Origin: Alicyclobacillus sp.
GTDB taxonomy: Bacteria; Bacillota; Bacilli; Alicyclobacillales; Alicyclobacillaceae
NCBI GenBank assembly: GCA_023511725.1
Contig: JAIMAY010000019.1
Location: forward strand, 1-56,029
DNA: 56,029 bases
Reading direction: 5' to 3'
Part shown: piece after piece, positions 8,361 to 17,077 of the stretch
Layout of the letters: every line of letters begins with the position of its first letter
Position numbering within the stretch: position 1 is the first letter of the stretch
The notes under the pieces: generated by a model
The model's input: the letters and a program-made list of their open reading frames with translations, nothing else
What the model was told of the DNA's origin: nothing
Database searches by the model: none
Translations under genes and position numbers: made by a program

Positions 8361-8411
8361 AAACAAGCGCTTGCTTGCTTTCATCATAGCGTACCGATCC
8401 CGCTTTTGCAA
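8361..8411 (-). promoter_or_regulatory. Promoter and TetR-type operator of the paa operon
   Basis: On the minus strand: -35 TTGCAA (8411-8406), 17-bp spacer, -10 TATGAT (8388-8383), then a near-perfect 16-bp dyad AAACAAGC/GCTTGCTT at 8361-8376, about where transcription would start. The dyad has one mismatched pair. The same arrangement, including a shared CTATG(A/C)TGAAA stretch, occurs at 13149-13198. Binding there would block RNA polymerase. Confidence 0.8.
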
Positions 8412-8430
8412 TCCGCAATGTCCCGAATCG

Positions 8431-9816
8431 TCAGCGCAATTCCGCCCAGAGCAGATCCGGATTTTCCAGCAGCGCCTTGATGCGGTTGGTGAAACGAACC
8501 GCCATGGCGCCGTCGATGATGCGGTGATCAAACGATAGCGAGATGTGCATCATCTTGCGTATCACCAGCTGCCCGTCGCGCACCACCGGGCGCGGCTCCA
8601 TCTTGTGCAGACCAAGGATGGCCGCCTCGGGGTGGTTGATGATGGGCGTGGCGTACAGTCCGCCGATGGGCCCCACATTCGACACGGTGAACGTGCTTCC
8701 GGTCACCTCGTGCAGGGCGAGGCGGCCTGCGCGGGCGCGGGAGGCGAGATCGGCCACCTCTGCGGCGATGTCGAACAGCGACTTCTGGTCCGCATGCCGG
8801 ATCACCGGCACAATCAATCCCTCGTCCGTGTCGACGGCCACGCCGATGTGGTAGTAGCGCTTGAGCAGGATGCGCTCGCCGGCGTTGTCCACCGATGCGT
8901 TCAGGTACGGGAACTCGCGCAGCGCCACGGTCAACGCCTTGATGTAGAACGGCAGGAAGGTGAGCTTGACACCGCGCGCCTCGGCCGCGGGCTTGAGCCG
9001 CTGGCGCAGGGCATCGACAGCTTCCATCTCCACCTCGTCGACGTGCGTGACGTGGGGGATGGTCTGCACGGATTTCACCATGTGCTCGGCAATCCGGCGC
9101 CGGATCCCGCGCAGCGGCACTTCCTCCACCGGTTCCGCCCCCTGGGGCACCGGTTTGACCACCGCGGCGGCCGCTGTGCGCGGAGCCGCCTGGCCCTCTC
9201 GGGTCGGCTGCGCAGGCCGATCCGCCCTCGCCAGCGCCGCCACGTCTGCCTCATGTCCGCCCACCGCCGCCTGCGCCGCTTCCTTCAGCGCCGCCACAAA
9301 CCGCTGCAGGTCCTCCTCGGTCACGCGACCTGCCGGCCCGGTGCCGGGCACCTCGTCGATGTTTACGCCCAGCTTGCGCGCCAGGCTGCGCACATGCGGG
9401 GTCGCCAGCGCCCGGCGCCCGCGGGGCGATGCAGCCGTGGACGCAGAGTGCGCCGCCGCGGCCGGCACCGCATGGACCTCGGCCGATCCGCCCCCGTGTC
9501 CTCGTGCCTCCGCGGCCCTGCCTTGGTCGCCCCGCATTTCAGCTATCCCGGCCTCCGCGGTGCCGTCGCCCTGCTGTGCGGCGCTGTCCTCCAGGATGGC
9601 GAGCACCGTCCCCACCGGCACAACGCTGCCCTCGCTCACGCACAGCTTGCGCACCACGCCGCTCACCGGCGCGGGCAACTCGGCCGTCACCTTGTCGGTC
9701 TGCACCTCGACCAACGGCTCGTCCGCTGCCACCTGCTGGCCCTCCTGCACGAGCCAGCGCCGAATCTCGCCCTCATGCATGCCTTCGCCGATATCCGGAA
9801 GCTTGAACTCGTACAT
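8431..9816 (-). CDS. 2-oxoacid dehydrogenase E2, dihydrolipoamide acyltransferase
   Basis: A 461-residue E2 protein. The lipoyl domain (residues 1-78) carries the lipoylated Lys42 in VEVQTDKVT. A long Ala/Gly/Glu-rich linker follows, then the peripheral subunit-binding domain (about 133-172) with ATPHVRSLARKLGV and GTGPAGRV. The catalytic domain from about 235 ends in SFDHRIIDGA (His431, Asp435). It transfers the acyl group made by E1 to CoA. The ATG at 9816 follows GAGGAGGA. It is the last gene of the operon; no E3 (dihydrolipoamide dehydrogenase) gene follows, so E3 must be supplied from elsewhere. Confidence 0.95.
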   Translation of the reverse strand: MYEFKLPDIGEGMHEGEIRRWLVQEGQQVAADEPLVEVQTDKVTAELPAPVSGVVRKLCVSEGSVVPVGTVLAILEDSAAQQGDGTAEAGIAEMRGDQGRAAEARGHGGGSAEVHAVPAAAAHSASTAASPRGRRALATPHVRSLARKLGVNIDEVPGTGPAGRVTEEDLQRFVAALKEAAQAAVGGHEADVAALARADRPAQPTREGQAAPRTAAAAVVKPVPQGAEPVEEVPLRGIRRRIAEHMVKSVQTIPHVTHVDEVEMEAVDALRQRLKPAAEARGVKLTFLPFYIKALTVALREFPYLNASVDNAGERILLKRYYHIGVAVDTDEGLIVPVIRHADQKSLFDIAAEVADLASRARAGRLALHEVTGSTFTVSNVGPIGGLYATPIINHPEAAILGLHKMEPRPVVRDGQLVIRKMMHISLSFDHRIIDGAMAVRFTNRIKALLENPDLLWAELR

Positions 9817-9867
9817 GGTTCCTCCTCGTGGATACCCGTTCGTCGGCGCGCGTGGCACACGGGCGCG

Positions 9868-10851
9868 TCAGAACAGGATGGTCTCTTCGATGCCTTGACG
9901 GATCCGCGCCTCCGTCGGCAGGTAGTCGTCCTCGACGGAGAACATGGGTACCGGCACGTCGAACCCCGCGATCCGCTTGACAGGCGCACGCAGGTACAAC
10001 AGCGCCTCATCGTTGATCAGCGAGATGATCTCGGCCCCCAGCCCGGCCGTTTTGTGCGCCTCGTGGACCACAAGGGCGCGGCCCGTTTTCTGCACCGAGG
10101 TGATGATGGTCTCCCTATCCAGCGGATACAGCGTCCGCAGGTCAATCACCTCGCACCGCCAACCCCGCTCCTGCTCGATTTGCTCCGCCGCGCGCAGCGC
10201 CGTCCGCAGCATGGATCCCCAGGCGAAGATGGACAGATCCTCGCCTTCGCGCACCACCTTCGCCTGACCGAGCGGAACGCGGTACAAGCCCCCCGGCACC
10301 TCCTCGCGGAACGCGCGGTAGATACGCGTGGGCTCCAGGAACACCACCGGGTCCGGGTCCTCGATGGCCGAGATCAACAGGCCTTTGGCGTCGTAGGGGC
10401 TGCTGGGCACGACCACCTTCAGACCCGGCGTATGAGCGAAGAACGCCTCGACGCTCTCCGAATGCAGCTCCGGCCCGCGGATACCGGCACCGTACGGCGT
10501 GCGGATCACCATCGGTACGCCGAACTGACCGCGCGTGCGGTGGCGCATCCGCGCCGCGTGCGAGAGGAGCTGTTCCAATCCCGGAAAAATGAACGCGAGA
10601 AACTGGATCTCCGCCACCGGCACCATGCCGTTCAACGCCATGCCGATGGCGGTGCCGATGATGCCCGACTCGGCCAGTGGCGTGTCGATCACGCGCTTCT
10701 CCCCATACTTCGCCAACAGCCCGTCGGTGGCTCGGAACACACCGCCGTTGACGCCGATGTCCTCGCCCAGGAGGACCACGCGTTCATCGTCGGCGAGTTT
10801 GAGGTCCAGCGCTTCCTGGATGGCCTGCAGCATCGTCAACTCACGGCTCAA
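9868..10851 (-). CDS. 2-oxoacid dehydrogenase E1 component, beta subunit
   Basis: A 327-residue transketolase-like E1beta. Conserved stretches are LTMLQAIQEALDLKLADDERV, LLGEDIGVNGGVFRAT, DTPLAESGIIGTAIGMA, and the C-terminal LRAPVKRIAGFDVPVP. I place the start at the TTG at 10851, which forms a TTGA overlap with the E1alpha stop. GAGGGGGT lies 8 bases upstream, and the resulting N-terminus is the usual one for this family. The enzyme decarboxylates a 2-oxoacid with thiamine diphosphate. Family resemblance spans pyruvate and branched-chain types. Confidence 0.94.
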   Translation of the reverse strand: MSRELTMLQAIQEALDLKLADDERVVLLGEDIGVNGGVFRATDGLLAKYGEKRVIDTPLAESGIIGTAIGMALNGMVPVAEIQFLAFIFPGLEQLLSHAARMRHRTRGQFGVPMVIRTPYGAGIRGPELHSESVEAFFAHTPGLKVVVPSSPYDAKGLLISAIEDPDPVVFLEPTRIYRAFREEVPGGLYRVPLGQAKVVREGEDLSIFAWGSMLRTALRAAEQIEQERGWRCEVIDLRTLYPLDRETIITSVQKTGRALVVHEAHKTAGLGAEIISLINDEALLYLRAPVKRIAGFDVPVPMFSVEDDYLPTEARIRQGIEETILF

Positions 10852-11966
10852 GCGTGCGCACCCCCTCGGGCCGTCGCCAACTCCCGCCGCTGCTCCGCGA
10901 GATGCCACGGCTCGTCGGCATAGACGTGGTCAAACATCGCCAGCGGGTCCGCCGGTCCGGCGGCCATCGCCTCCTGCACCGCGGCGTCCACCCGCGACGC
11001 CACCTCGGCCTGCCACGCCTCCTCCTGCCGCGCGTCCCACAGGTCGTGGCGCTCGAGGTAGAGGCGAAGGCGGGTGACGGGATCGCGCTGGGTCCGCCAT
11101 TCATCCGATAGGCGCTGCTGGTCGCGGTACCGCGTTGGATCATCCGCCGTCGTGTGCGCACCATAGCGGAAGGTCACCGCTTCAATCAGCGTCGGCCCCA
11201 GCCCGGCCGCAGCTCGCTCGCGCGCCTGCCGCACGGCGCGGTAGACAGCGAACACATCGTTGCCGTCGACGCGCACGCCCGGGATGTCGTAGGCGACAGC
11301 ACGCTGCGCGATGGTGCGCGACGCGGACTGACGCGAGAACGGCACGCTGATGGCGTAGCCATTGTTCTGGCACAGGAAGATCACGGGCAACTGGAACACG
11401 CCGGCGAAGTTGAGCGCCTCGTGAAAATCTCCTTCCGACGTGGCGCCGTCTCCGAAGTAGGCGATGGCCACCATCGGCTCGCCGCGCCACTTGGCAGCCC
11501 ACGCCGCCCCCGCCGCGTGGAGCAAGTGCGTCGCGATGGGCACGCACGGCGGCAGGATGTGCTTGCCCGGCGGGCAGACACAGCCTTCCATCCGGCCCAT
11601 CCAGTACAGCACGACCGTCGCCAGCGGCTGGCCGTGGACCATGGCAGCGGCGTGATCGCGATAAGTCGGAAACATCCAATCCTCCGGCGCCAACGCCAGC
11701 GCGCTGCCGACCTGGGCGGCCTCCTGACCTTCGAACGGGGCATACGTGCCAATGCGTCCCTGCCGCTGCAGGATCACGCACTTTCGATCAAACGCGCGCA
11801 CCAGCACCATCCAGCGGTACATCTCGCGCATCACATCCGGCGAGATGTCATCGACGGGACCCGTCACCTCGCCGTCCGGCTTAAGCACCTGAATCTCCTC
11901 AAACAACCTGTCTGAATGCGCTTTCATCTGCATCCACAACTGTGCCCGATCATTCTCCGTCAACAC
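10848..11966 (-). CDS. 2-oxoacid dehydrogenase E1 component, alpha subunit
   Basis: A 372-residue thiamine-diphosphate-binding E1alpha. The cofactor motif is GDGATSEGDFHEALNFA ... FLCQNNGYAIS, and the phosphorylation-loop region reads RYGAHTTADDPTRYR. The GTG start at 11966 follows AAAGGAGGAG by about 10 bases. It follows the HisC-like aminotransferase after 65 bp and overlaps E1beta by 4 bp. Family calls would usually say pyruvate or branched-chain. The shared operator with the paa operon suggests phenylpyruvate as the natural substrate (inference). Confidence 0.94.
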   Translation of the reverse strand: MLTENDRAQLWMQMKAHSDRLFEEIQVLKPDGEVTGPVDDISPDVMREMYRWMVLVRAFDRKCVILQRQGRIGTYAPFEGQEAAQVGSALALAPEDWMFPTYRDHAAAMVHGQPLATVVLYWMGRMEGCVCPPGKHILPPCVPIATHLLHAAGAAWAAKWRGEPMVAIAYFGDGATSEGDFHEALNFAGVFQLPVIFLCQNNGYAISVPFSRQSASRTIAQRAVAYDIPGVRVDGNDVFAVYRAVRQARERAAAGLGPTLIEAVTFRYGAHTTADDPTRYRDQQRLSDEWRTQRDPVTRLRLYLERHDLWDARQEEAWQAEVASRVDAAVQEAMAAGPADPLAMFDHVYADEPWHLAEQRRELATARGGAHA

Positions 11967-12031
11967 GGGCTATCTCCTCCTTTAACCAGGCCGCCATCTC
12001 CCTGATTCGGTGAAGGGCGGTGCAGCGCCTG

Positions 12032-13129
12032 TTACAGTGCGCGCCGCAGCGCCTCGACGAACGCCTGGTTCTCCTCCGGCGTGCCCACCGTCACGCGGAT
12101 GCTGTTCGGGATACCGAGCTGCTCACCTGGCCGGACAATGACACCCTGCATCAGCAGCCGCTGCCCCACCTCCGTGCCGGACGTGGGCAGATGAATGAGG
12201 ATGAAGTTGCCCTGCGAAGGGTAGCTCGACAACCCCAGCGCCGCCGCCGCTTGCGCAAGATATGCGAGCCCCTCGGCATTCGCCTCTCGGCAGCGCCGCA
12301 CCCACTCCGCGTCATCCAGCGCCGCCAGCGCCGCCGCCTGCGCCAGGCGATTGGTATTGAACGGCCCGCGCACCTTGTGCAGCTCCGCGATGATGGCGGG
12401 ATGCATGAGTCCGTAGCCGATGCGCAGCGCCGCGAGCCCGTAGATCTTGCTGAACGTCCGCAGGATGATCAGGTTCGGATGTGTATCGAGAAGCGGCACC
12501 GTCTGCAGGTAGTCAGATGCCGTCACGTACTCGTAATAGGCCTCATCGACAACCACAATCACGTTCGCCGGCACCGCCTCAATGAACCGCCGCAGTGCCT
12601 CTGCCCCGACGATGGTCCCCGTCGGATTGTTGGGATTGCAGACAAACACCATGCGCGTCCGCGGCCCCACCGCGCGCAGCATCGCATCCAGGTCATGAAC
12701 GCCATCCACGCACGGCACCTTCACCGGCACGCCGCCGTCGATGATGACGTTCTGCTCATAGCGCGAAAACGTGGGATCCGCCACGACCACTTCGTCACCC
12801 GGCTGGACGTACGTGCGGGTGAGCAATCCGATGATCTCGTCGGACCCGTTGCCGAGGAACACACGCTCGACGTCAACACCCCAATGCCGGGCTATCCGCT
12901 CCGCCAACGCCGGGGCCGACGACTCGGGGTACAGGGCACATTGGCCCATCTCCTGGATCATGGCCTCCCGCGCAGCCGGCGGACATCCGAAAGGGTTTTC
13001 ATTGGAAGCCAACTTAATAATCCGCGCCAACCCCAACTCCCGCTGCACCTCTTCCACCGGCCTGCCGGGCACATACACGCCAAGGCCGGCCAGCGACGGG
13101 CGAGCCGCAATGTGTTGCTGCGAAGACAC
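12032..13129 (-). CDS. Histidinol-phosphate/aromatic aminotransferase family (HisC-like)
   Basis: A 365-residue class I/II PLP aminotransferase of the HisC family. It shows SNENPFG near residue 42, CNPNNPTGT at 164-172, VDEAYYE with Asp195 and Tyr198, and TFSKIYGLAALRIGYG with the Schiff-base Lys228. The GTG start at 13129 follows a G-rich site (GGGGGTG). It is the first gene after the 13149-13198 promoter/operator and is transcribed with E1alpha, E1beta and E2. HisC proteins of Bacilli are known to accept aromatic amino acids. With no other his gene nearby, a role in transaminating phenylalanine to phenylpyruvate fits the context better than histidine synthesis (inference). Confidence 0.9.
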   Translation of the reverse strand: MSSQQHIAARPSLAGLGVYVPGRPVEEVQRELGLARIIKLASNENPFGCPPAAREAMIQEMGQCALYPESSAPALAERIARHWGVDVERVFLGNGSDEIIGLLTRTYVQPGDEVVVADPTFSRYEQNVIIDGGVPVKVPCVDGVHDLDAMLRAVGPRTRMVFVCNPNNPTGTIVGAEALRRFIEAVPANVIVVVDEAYYEYVTASDYLQTVPLLDTHPNLIILRTFSKIYGLAALRIGYGLMHPAIIAELHKVRGPFNTNRLAQAAALAALDDAEWVRRCREANAEGLAYLAQAAAALGLSSYPSQGNFILIHLPTSGTEVGQRLLMQGVIVRPGEQLGIPNSIRVTVGTPEENQAFVEALRRAL

Positions 13130-13148
13130 ACGTACACCCCCATCGGAA

Positions 13149-13198
13149 AAGCAAGCGCTTGCTTAGTTTCAGCATAGCAGATCTCTCAACTTTGTCAA
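13149..13198 (-). promoter_or_regulatory. Promoter and TetR-type operator of the aminotransferase/dehydrogenase operon
   Basis: On the minus strand: -35 TTGACA (13198-13193), 16-bp spacer, -10 TATGCT (13176-13171). It is followed directly by a perfect 16-bp palindrome AAGCAAGC/GCTTGCTT (13149-13164). The same dyad in the same position relative to the -10 lies before the tetR-paa operon (8361-8411). Confidence 0.85.
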
Positions 13199-13260
13199 AT
13201 GGAAGACAAGAGTAAAGCGCGCGGCGGGGGGCCGCCCCGCCGAGCTCGCGATCGCGCCGC

Positions 13261-13728
13261 ATAAGCCGGAAAAACCCGCTTATCCGCCTCGACGAGGCTG
13301 CCGCCGCGCCGCATAAGCCGGAAAAACCCGCTTATCCGCCTCGACGAGGCTGCCGCCGCGCCGCATAAGCGGGAAAAACCGCCTTATGCGCCCCGATGAG
13401 GCCGTCGCGGCGCCGCATAAGCGGGAAAAACCGCCTTATGCGCCCCGACGAGGCCGTCGCGGCGCCGCATAAGCCGGAAAAACCGACTTATCCGCCTCGA
13501 TGAGGCCGTCGCGGCGCCGCATAAGCCGGAAAAACCGCCTTATCCGCCTCGATGAGGCCGCCGCGGCGCCGCATAAGCGAGAAAAACCGCCTTATCCGCC
13601 TCGATGAGGCCGCCGCGGCGCCGCATAAGCGAGAAAAACCGCCTTATGCGCCCCGATGAGGCTGCCGCGGCGCCGCACAAGCGGGAAAAACCGGCTTATC
13701 CGCCTCGATGAGGCCGCCGCGGCGCCGC
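13261..13728. repeat. Nine tandem 52-bp repeats with hairpin potential
   Basis: Units begin at 13261, 13313, 13365, 13417, 13469, 13521, 13573, 13625 and 13677, with an exact 52-bp period. Each holds an imperfect hairpin ATAAGCsGG-AAAAA-CCsvCTTAT, a short hairpin CCTC-GAT/GAC-GAGG and a CG-palindromic tail. GAAAAACC is invariant. Copies 1 and 2 are identical. Units 3, 4 and 8 carry GCGCCCC where the others carry CCGCCTC. The period is not a multiple of three and stop codons interrupt all long frames, so this is not a coding repeat. There are no variable spacers, so it is not a CRISPR array. It lies between divergent genes, behind both of their promoters. Confidence 0.95.
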
Positions 13729-13848
13729 GCCCACGCCGCTCAGGGCACCGGCCCGCGTAAGACCTGTGGCCTACCCGAACTTGCGCCTTGCCCCCGCTGA
13801 ACTCCATGCGCGATACTGGCCGTGAACAACCGAAGGCGAGGTCGTCGC

Positions 13849-14712
13849 ATGTCCGGCTCTGTCTTCGCTCTCCTGATGCTGGCCGCACTGGGGCACGCGG
13901 TGTGGAATGCCATCTCGCGGCGGATCCCCGAACGGGATGCCTTCTTCACGCTCATCCTGATGGTGGCCGTGGTCCTGTGCGCTCCCGTGGCGGGGTATCT
14001 CCTCCAAAGTCACCCCATCCCGGTCCGCGCGTGGCCCTGGATGGGGCTGAGCACGTGTTTCGAAGTGCTGTACTTTGCCGCGCTAGCGAAGGCGTACCAG
14101 AGGGGCACCTTTCTCACGGTTTACCCGGTGGCCAGGGGATCCGCACCCATCGTGGCCACCGTCCTCAGCATCACCCTCATGCGGCAGAGCGTCACCGGAA
14201 TGGGGCTGGTGGGCATCCTCATCACAGTCATGGGGATCCTGCTGATCCACCAGGAGAAGTTCTTGCTGCGCGATTGGGGCTTATCCCTCACGCACCCCGG
14301 CGCTCGCTGGGCGCTTGTCACCGGATCGTGCACCGCCTGTTACAGCGTCGCCGACGGCATGGGCGCCGCCATCATGTCGCCCATCCTCTTTAAGTACATC
14401 GTGTTCGTCGGGATGTGCGCCGGCAAGCTGCTGTACGACCACCGCTTTGCCCACCGCGTCTCATACCTACAGTTGCTGCGGCGGTATCCGGTGGAGAGCG
14501 TGATCGGCGGGGCGCTGGTGTTCGGCGTCAACGCGATGGTCGTGTCCGCCATGCGGAGCACGCCCGTGGCGTTCGTCTCGGCGACGCGCGAGGTGAGCAT
14601 CGTGTTCGCGACCCTGATTGGCGTCATCTGGCTCCGCGAAAGGCTGCGCCCCGTCTCGGTTCTGGCGATCCTGCTGATCTTCGCCGGCGTCGTCATCATA
14701 AAGGTCAGCTGA
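13849..14712 (+). CDS. EamA/DMT-family transporter
   Basis: A 287-residue integral membrane protein with about ten hydrophobic helices in two homologous halves, the EamA (drug/metabolite transporter) layout. The first half shows the family pattern LGHAVWNAISRRIP and the PVARGSAPIVATVLS segment. The second ends with IGVIWLRERLRPVSVLAILLIFAG. The ATG at 13849 follows GAGGT by 6 bases. Substrate cannot be predicted. The only upstream DNA before the repeat array is about 120 bp. Confidence 0.88.
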   Translation: MSGSVFALLMLAALGHAVWNAISRRIPERDAFFTLILMVAVVLCAPVAGYLLQSHPIPVRAWPWMGLSTCFEVLYFAALAKAYQRGTFLTVYPVARGSAPIVATVLSITLMRQSVTGMGLVGILITVMGILLIHQEKFLLRDWGLSLTHPGARWALVTGSCTACYSVADGMGAAIMSPILFKYIVFVGMCAGKLLYDHRFAHRVSYLQLLRRYPVESVIGGALVFGVNAMVVSAMRSTPVAFVSATREVSIVFATLIGVIWLRERLRPVSVLAILLIFAGVVIIKVS

Positions 14713-14893
14713 GCCTCGCAGAGGACGCTGACACGGTGCTCAACGGTACCGATGGCCCGCCCGGACCGGGGGTGGGATGGGTGAAGCGTTGGGCTTGCGG
14801 AAAAAGTTCCGCTGCGGCGTGCTGGCAAGGTCGCGGTTGCGTCGCCTTGTGCAAAAACCCTCCGCTCTCGGCTGCGATCCTGCCCCAGCCGCC

Positions 14894-15841
14894 TCACATC
14901 CCGGCGGATGCCCCCGCCTTACGCAGGACCTCCGCGCCCAAAACAACCTCGGTGCCTGCAAGCCCCACGGAGAAAAACAGGGTGACGTCATTGGCCGAGT
15001 GCCGCCCGGCGAATTGTCCCGCCACAATGTCCGACAACTCGACGATTCGTCCCGCCTGGGACGACCGCATCGCGATGTGAGGCTCGGGGTAGGCCATGAG
15101 TTGCTCCAGGGAATCCGTCGCCATCACCCTGCTTCGCTCGATCAATTCGAGCGGGATTTCGTGCGCATCCTCGTATTTCGGCCCGAGCGTGTTGATGTGG
15201 GCACCGTCCTTAACCCATGCGGCGTCGAACACCGGCACCGGGCTGTTCGTGGCACAGAGGATCACGTCCGCTCCTTCCACACACGCTCGCGCCGAGTCCA
15301 CCGCACATATGTCCCTGCGAAGGCGTCGACTCATCCACTCAGCAAAGTGCCGGCGCCGATCCGGGTCGCGGCTGTAAACCTTGATGATCCTGAAGTCACG
15401 AACCGCCACCGCAGCCATCAGCTGTGCGCGGGCCTGCGCACCCGTGCCCAGGATAGCCAGAGCCCGCGCGTCGGGCGACGCCATGTGCTTCACGGCCACG
15501 CCGCCAAGGGCGCCGGTCCGCATGATACCGATGGCGTCGCCGATGACAATCCCGACCAATGCCCCCGTCTGCGCGTTGAACACCGCGACCAACTGCTGTC
15601 GATCCGGCTCGTCCCCGGGAAACGTATCGTACACGCGAAAACCCACCACGTTCTCCTGCCCCGTCGCGGCACCGGCAGTGAAGACCAACGCCCCCGCGCC
15701 GGCCTGCACGCGGAATCTCGGCGGCGCCGTTAGCGTGCCACCCGCCTTTTCTCGCAGCGCATCCTCCATCTTTCGGATAGCGTCCTCCATCGAGAGCAGA
15801 GCGTCCACGTCACCGTCCGTCAGGATGCGGTATGCTGCCAC
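14894..15841 (-). CDS. Ornithine cyclodeaminase/mu-crystallin family protein
   Basis: A 315-residue protein of the ornithine cyclodeaminase/alanine dehydrogenase/mu-crystallin family. The Rossmann segment ALAILGTGAQARAQLMA is at about residue 130, preceded by GDAIGIMRTGALGGVAVKHMA and followed by ADVILCATNSPVPVFD. The family uses NAD(P) to deaminate or reduce imino acids. The GTG at 15841 follows AAAGGGGGGG and is preferred over an upstream ATG. It lies 48 bp after the lactate-oxidase-like gene, probably in one operon. The exact substrate is unknown. Confidence 0.85.
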   Translation of the reverse strand: MAAYRILTDGDVDALLSMEDAIRKMEDALREKAGGTLTAPPRFRVQAGAGALVFTAGAATGQENVVGFRVYDTFPGDEPDRQQLVAVFNAQTGALVGIVIGDAIGIMRTGALGGVAVKHMASPDARALAILGTGAQARAQLMAAVAVRDFRIIKVYSRDPDRRRHFAEWMSRRLRRDICAVDSARACVEGADVILCATNSPVPVFDAAWVKDGAHINTLGPKYEDAHEIPLELIERSRVMATDSLEQLMAYPEPHIAMRSSQAGRIVELSDIVAGQFAGRHSANDVTLFFSVGLAGTEVVLGAEVLRKAGASAGM

Positions 15842-15889
15842 CCAGGTCCCCCCCTTTACCCCGCCCACGGCCATCGCACGCGGCCCTAG

Positions 15890-17062
15890 TCACGGTGCCA
15901 ACGCCAGCACCGACGGGTCGAGCTCCGCCACGCTACGGCGGCCGGAGAGGGCGAGGGTGAGATCGAGATCTGCCAACAGGTTGCGCAGCACCTGGCGCAC
16001 ACCGGCTTCCCCGGCCACGGCGAGACCGTACGCGTAGGGCCGCCCGACGAGGACGGCGGATGCGCCCAGCGCCAGCGCCTTGACGATGTCGGCGCCGCGG
16101 CGGATACCGCTATCCATGAGCACGGGGACGCGCCCCCGGACGACGCGGACAATGTCGACCAGCGCATCGAGCGCAGCCACCGCCCCGTCCACCTGGCGCC
16201 CGCCGTGGTTGGAGACAATGAGCCCGTCCACACCGTGGCGCAGCGCCTCCAGCGCATCGTCGGGGTGCAGGATACCTTTGAGCAGGATGGGCAGGCGCGT
16301 ATGGCGGCGGAGCCAGTCCAGGTCTGCCCAGGTCAGACCGGGGTTGCCAAACACCTGCGTCCACAGGGCGATGGCACTTGCCTTGTCTTGTTCAGGCGGT
16401 TTGGCGAGGCGGGATCTGAACACGGGGTCCGTCAGGTAGTTGCCAATGCCCTCTCCCAATAAAAATGGAAGATAGGTGTGCTCGAGGTCGCGCTCGCGCC
16501 AGGCCATCATCGGCGTATCCAGGGTGACCACGATGGCGCTGTAGCCCGCCCGCTCGGCGCGGCGCACGAAGCTGGCGGTGAGTTCGGGGTCTTTGCTCCA
16601 GTACAGCTGGTACCAGTGCGGGACCTCGCCGCACGCCTGAGCGATGTCTTCCATCGGATGCGTGGCCGCAGTGCTGGCAATAAACGGCACGCCCAGCGAC
16701 GCGGCGGCACGGGCGGCGCCACACTCGCCGTCTGGGTGGATGATGGACTGCACGCCGATGGGGGCCAGCAGCACCGGGAAGGGGAGGTGCCTGCCGAAGA
16801 GCGTGATCGACAGATCGCGTTCCGTCACGTCCCGCAGCATCCGCGGGATGATGCGCCAGCGGTCAAACGCCGCGCGGTTGGCTCGCATCGTATCGCCTGC
16901 ACCGGCCGCACCGGCGATGTACCAATATTGCGCGGACGGAAGCTTCTCCCGCGCGCGAGCCTCCCAGTCCTCGAACGACACCGGTAGCCTGTCCGACTCC
17001 GGGCGCGGCGCAAAGATCTGCTGATAGTATTCGAACTGCACCAGGTTCCCGATATTCGGCAT
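15890..17062 (-). CDS. FMN-dependent alpha-hydroxy-acid oxidase, lactate 2-monooxygenase type
   Basis: A 390-residue member of the FMN-dependent alpha-hydroxy-acid dehydrogenase family, the usual size of lactate 2-monooxygenase. It shows YIAGAAGAGDTMRANRAAFD, the FMN loop LLAPIGVQ, HWYQLYW, VTLDTP, and the catalytic SNHGGRQ (His286, Arg289) followed by DSGIRRGADIVKALALGA. Such enzymes oxidise L-2-hydroxyacids with O2. The start at 17062 follows GGAAGG. A 12-bp inverted repeat sits in its leader (17078-17120). Substrate is not fixed by sequence; mandelate or phenyllactate are alternatives. Confidence 0.88.
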   Translation of the reverse strand: MPNIGNLVQFEYYQQIFAPRPESDRLPVSFEDWEARAREKLPSAQYWYIAGAAGAGDTMRANRAAFDRWRIIPRMLRDVTERDLSITLFGRHLPFPVLLAPIGVQSIIHPDGECGAARAAASLGVPFIASTAATHPMEDIAQACGEVPHWYQLYWSKDPELTASFVRRAERAGYSAIVVTLDTPMMAWRERDLEHTYLPFLLGEGIGNYLTDPVFRSRLAKPPEQDKASAIALWTQVFGNPGLTWADLDWLRRHTRLPILLKGILHPDDALEALRHGVDGLIVSNHGGRQVDGAVAALDALVDIVRVVRGRVPVLMDSGIRRGADIVKALALGASAVLVGRPYAYGLAVAGEAGVRQVLRNLLADLDLTLALSGRRSVAELDPSVLALAP

Positions 17063-17077
17063 GTCGCATCAACCTTC

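Noticed and set aside
8431-11966. Calling the E1/E2 genes branched-chain or pyruvate dehydrogenase outright
   Set aside because: Sequence motifs do not decide the 2-oxoacid, no E3 gene is present, and operon control points to aromatic metabolism, so only the general name is given.
13261-13728. Repeat array considered as CRISPR
   Set aside because: Units abut with no unique spacers, the whole 52-bp period is conserved, and no cas gene is near.
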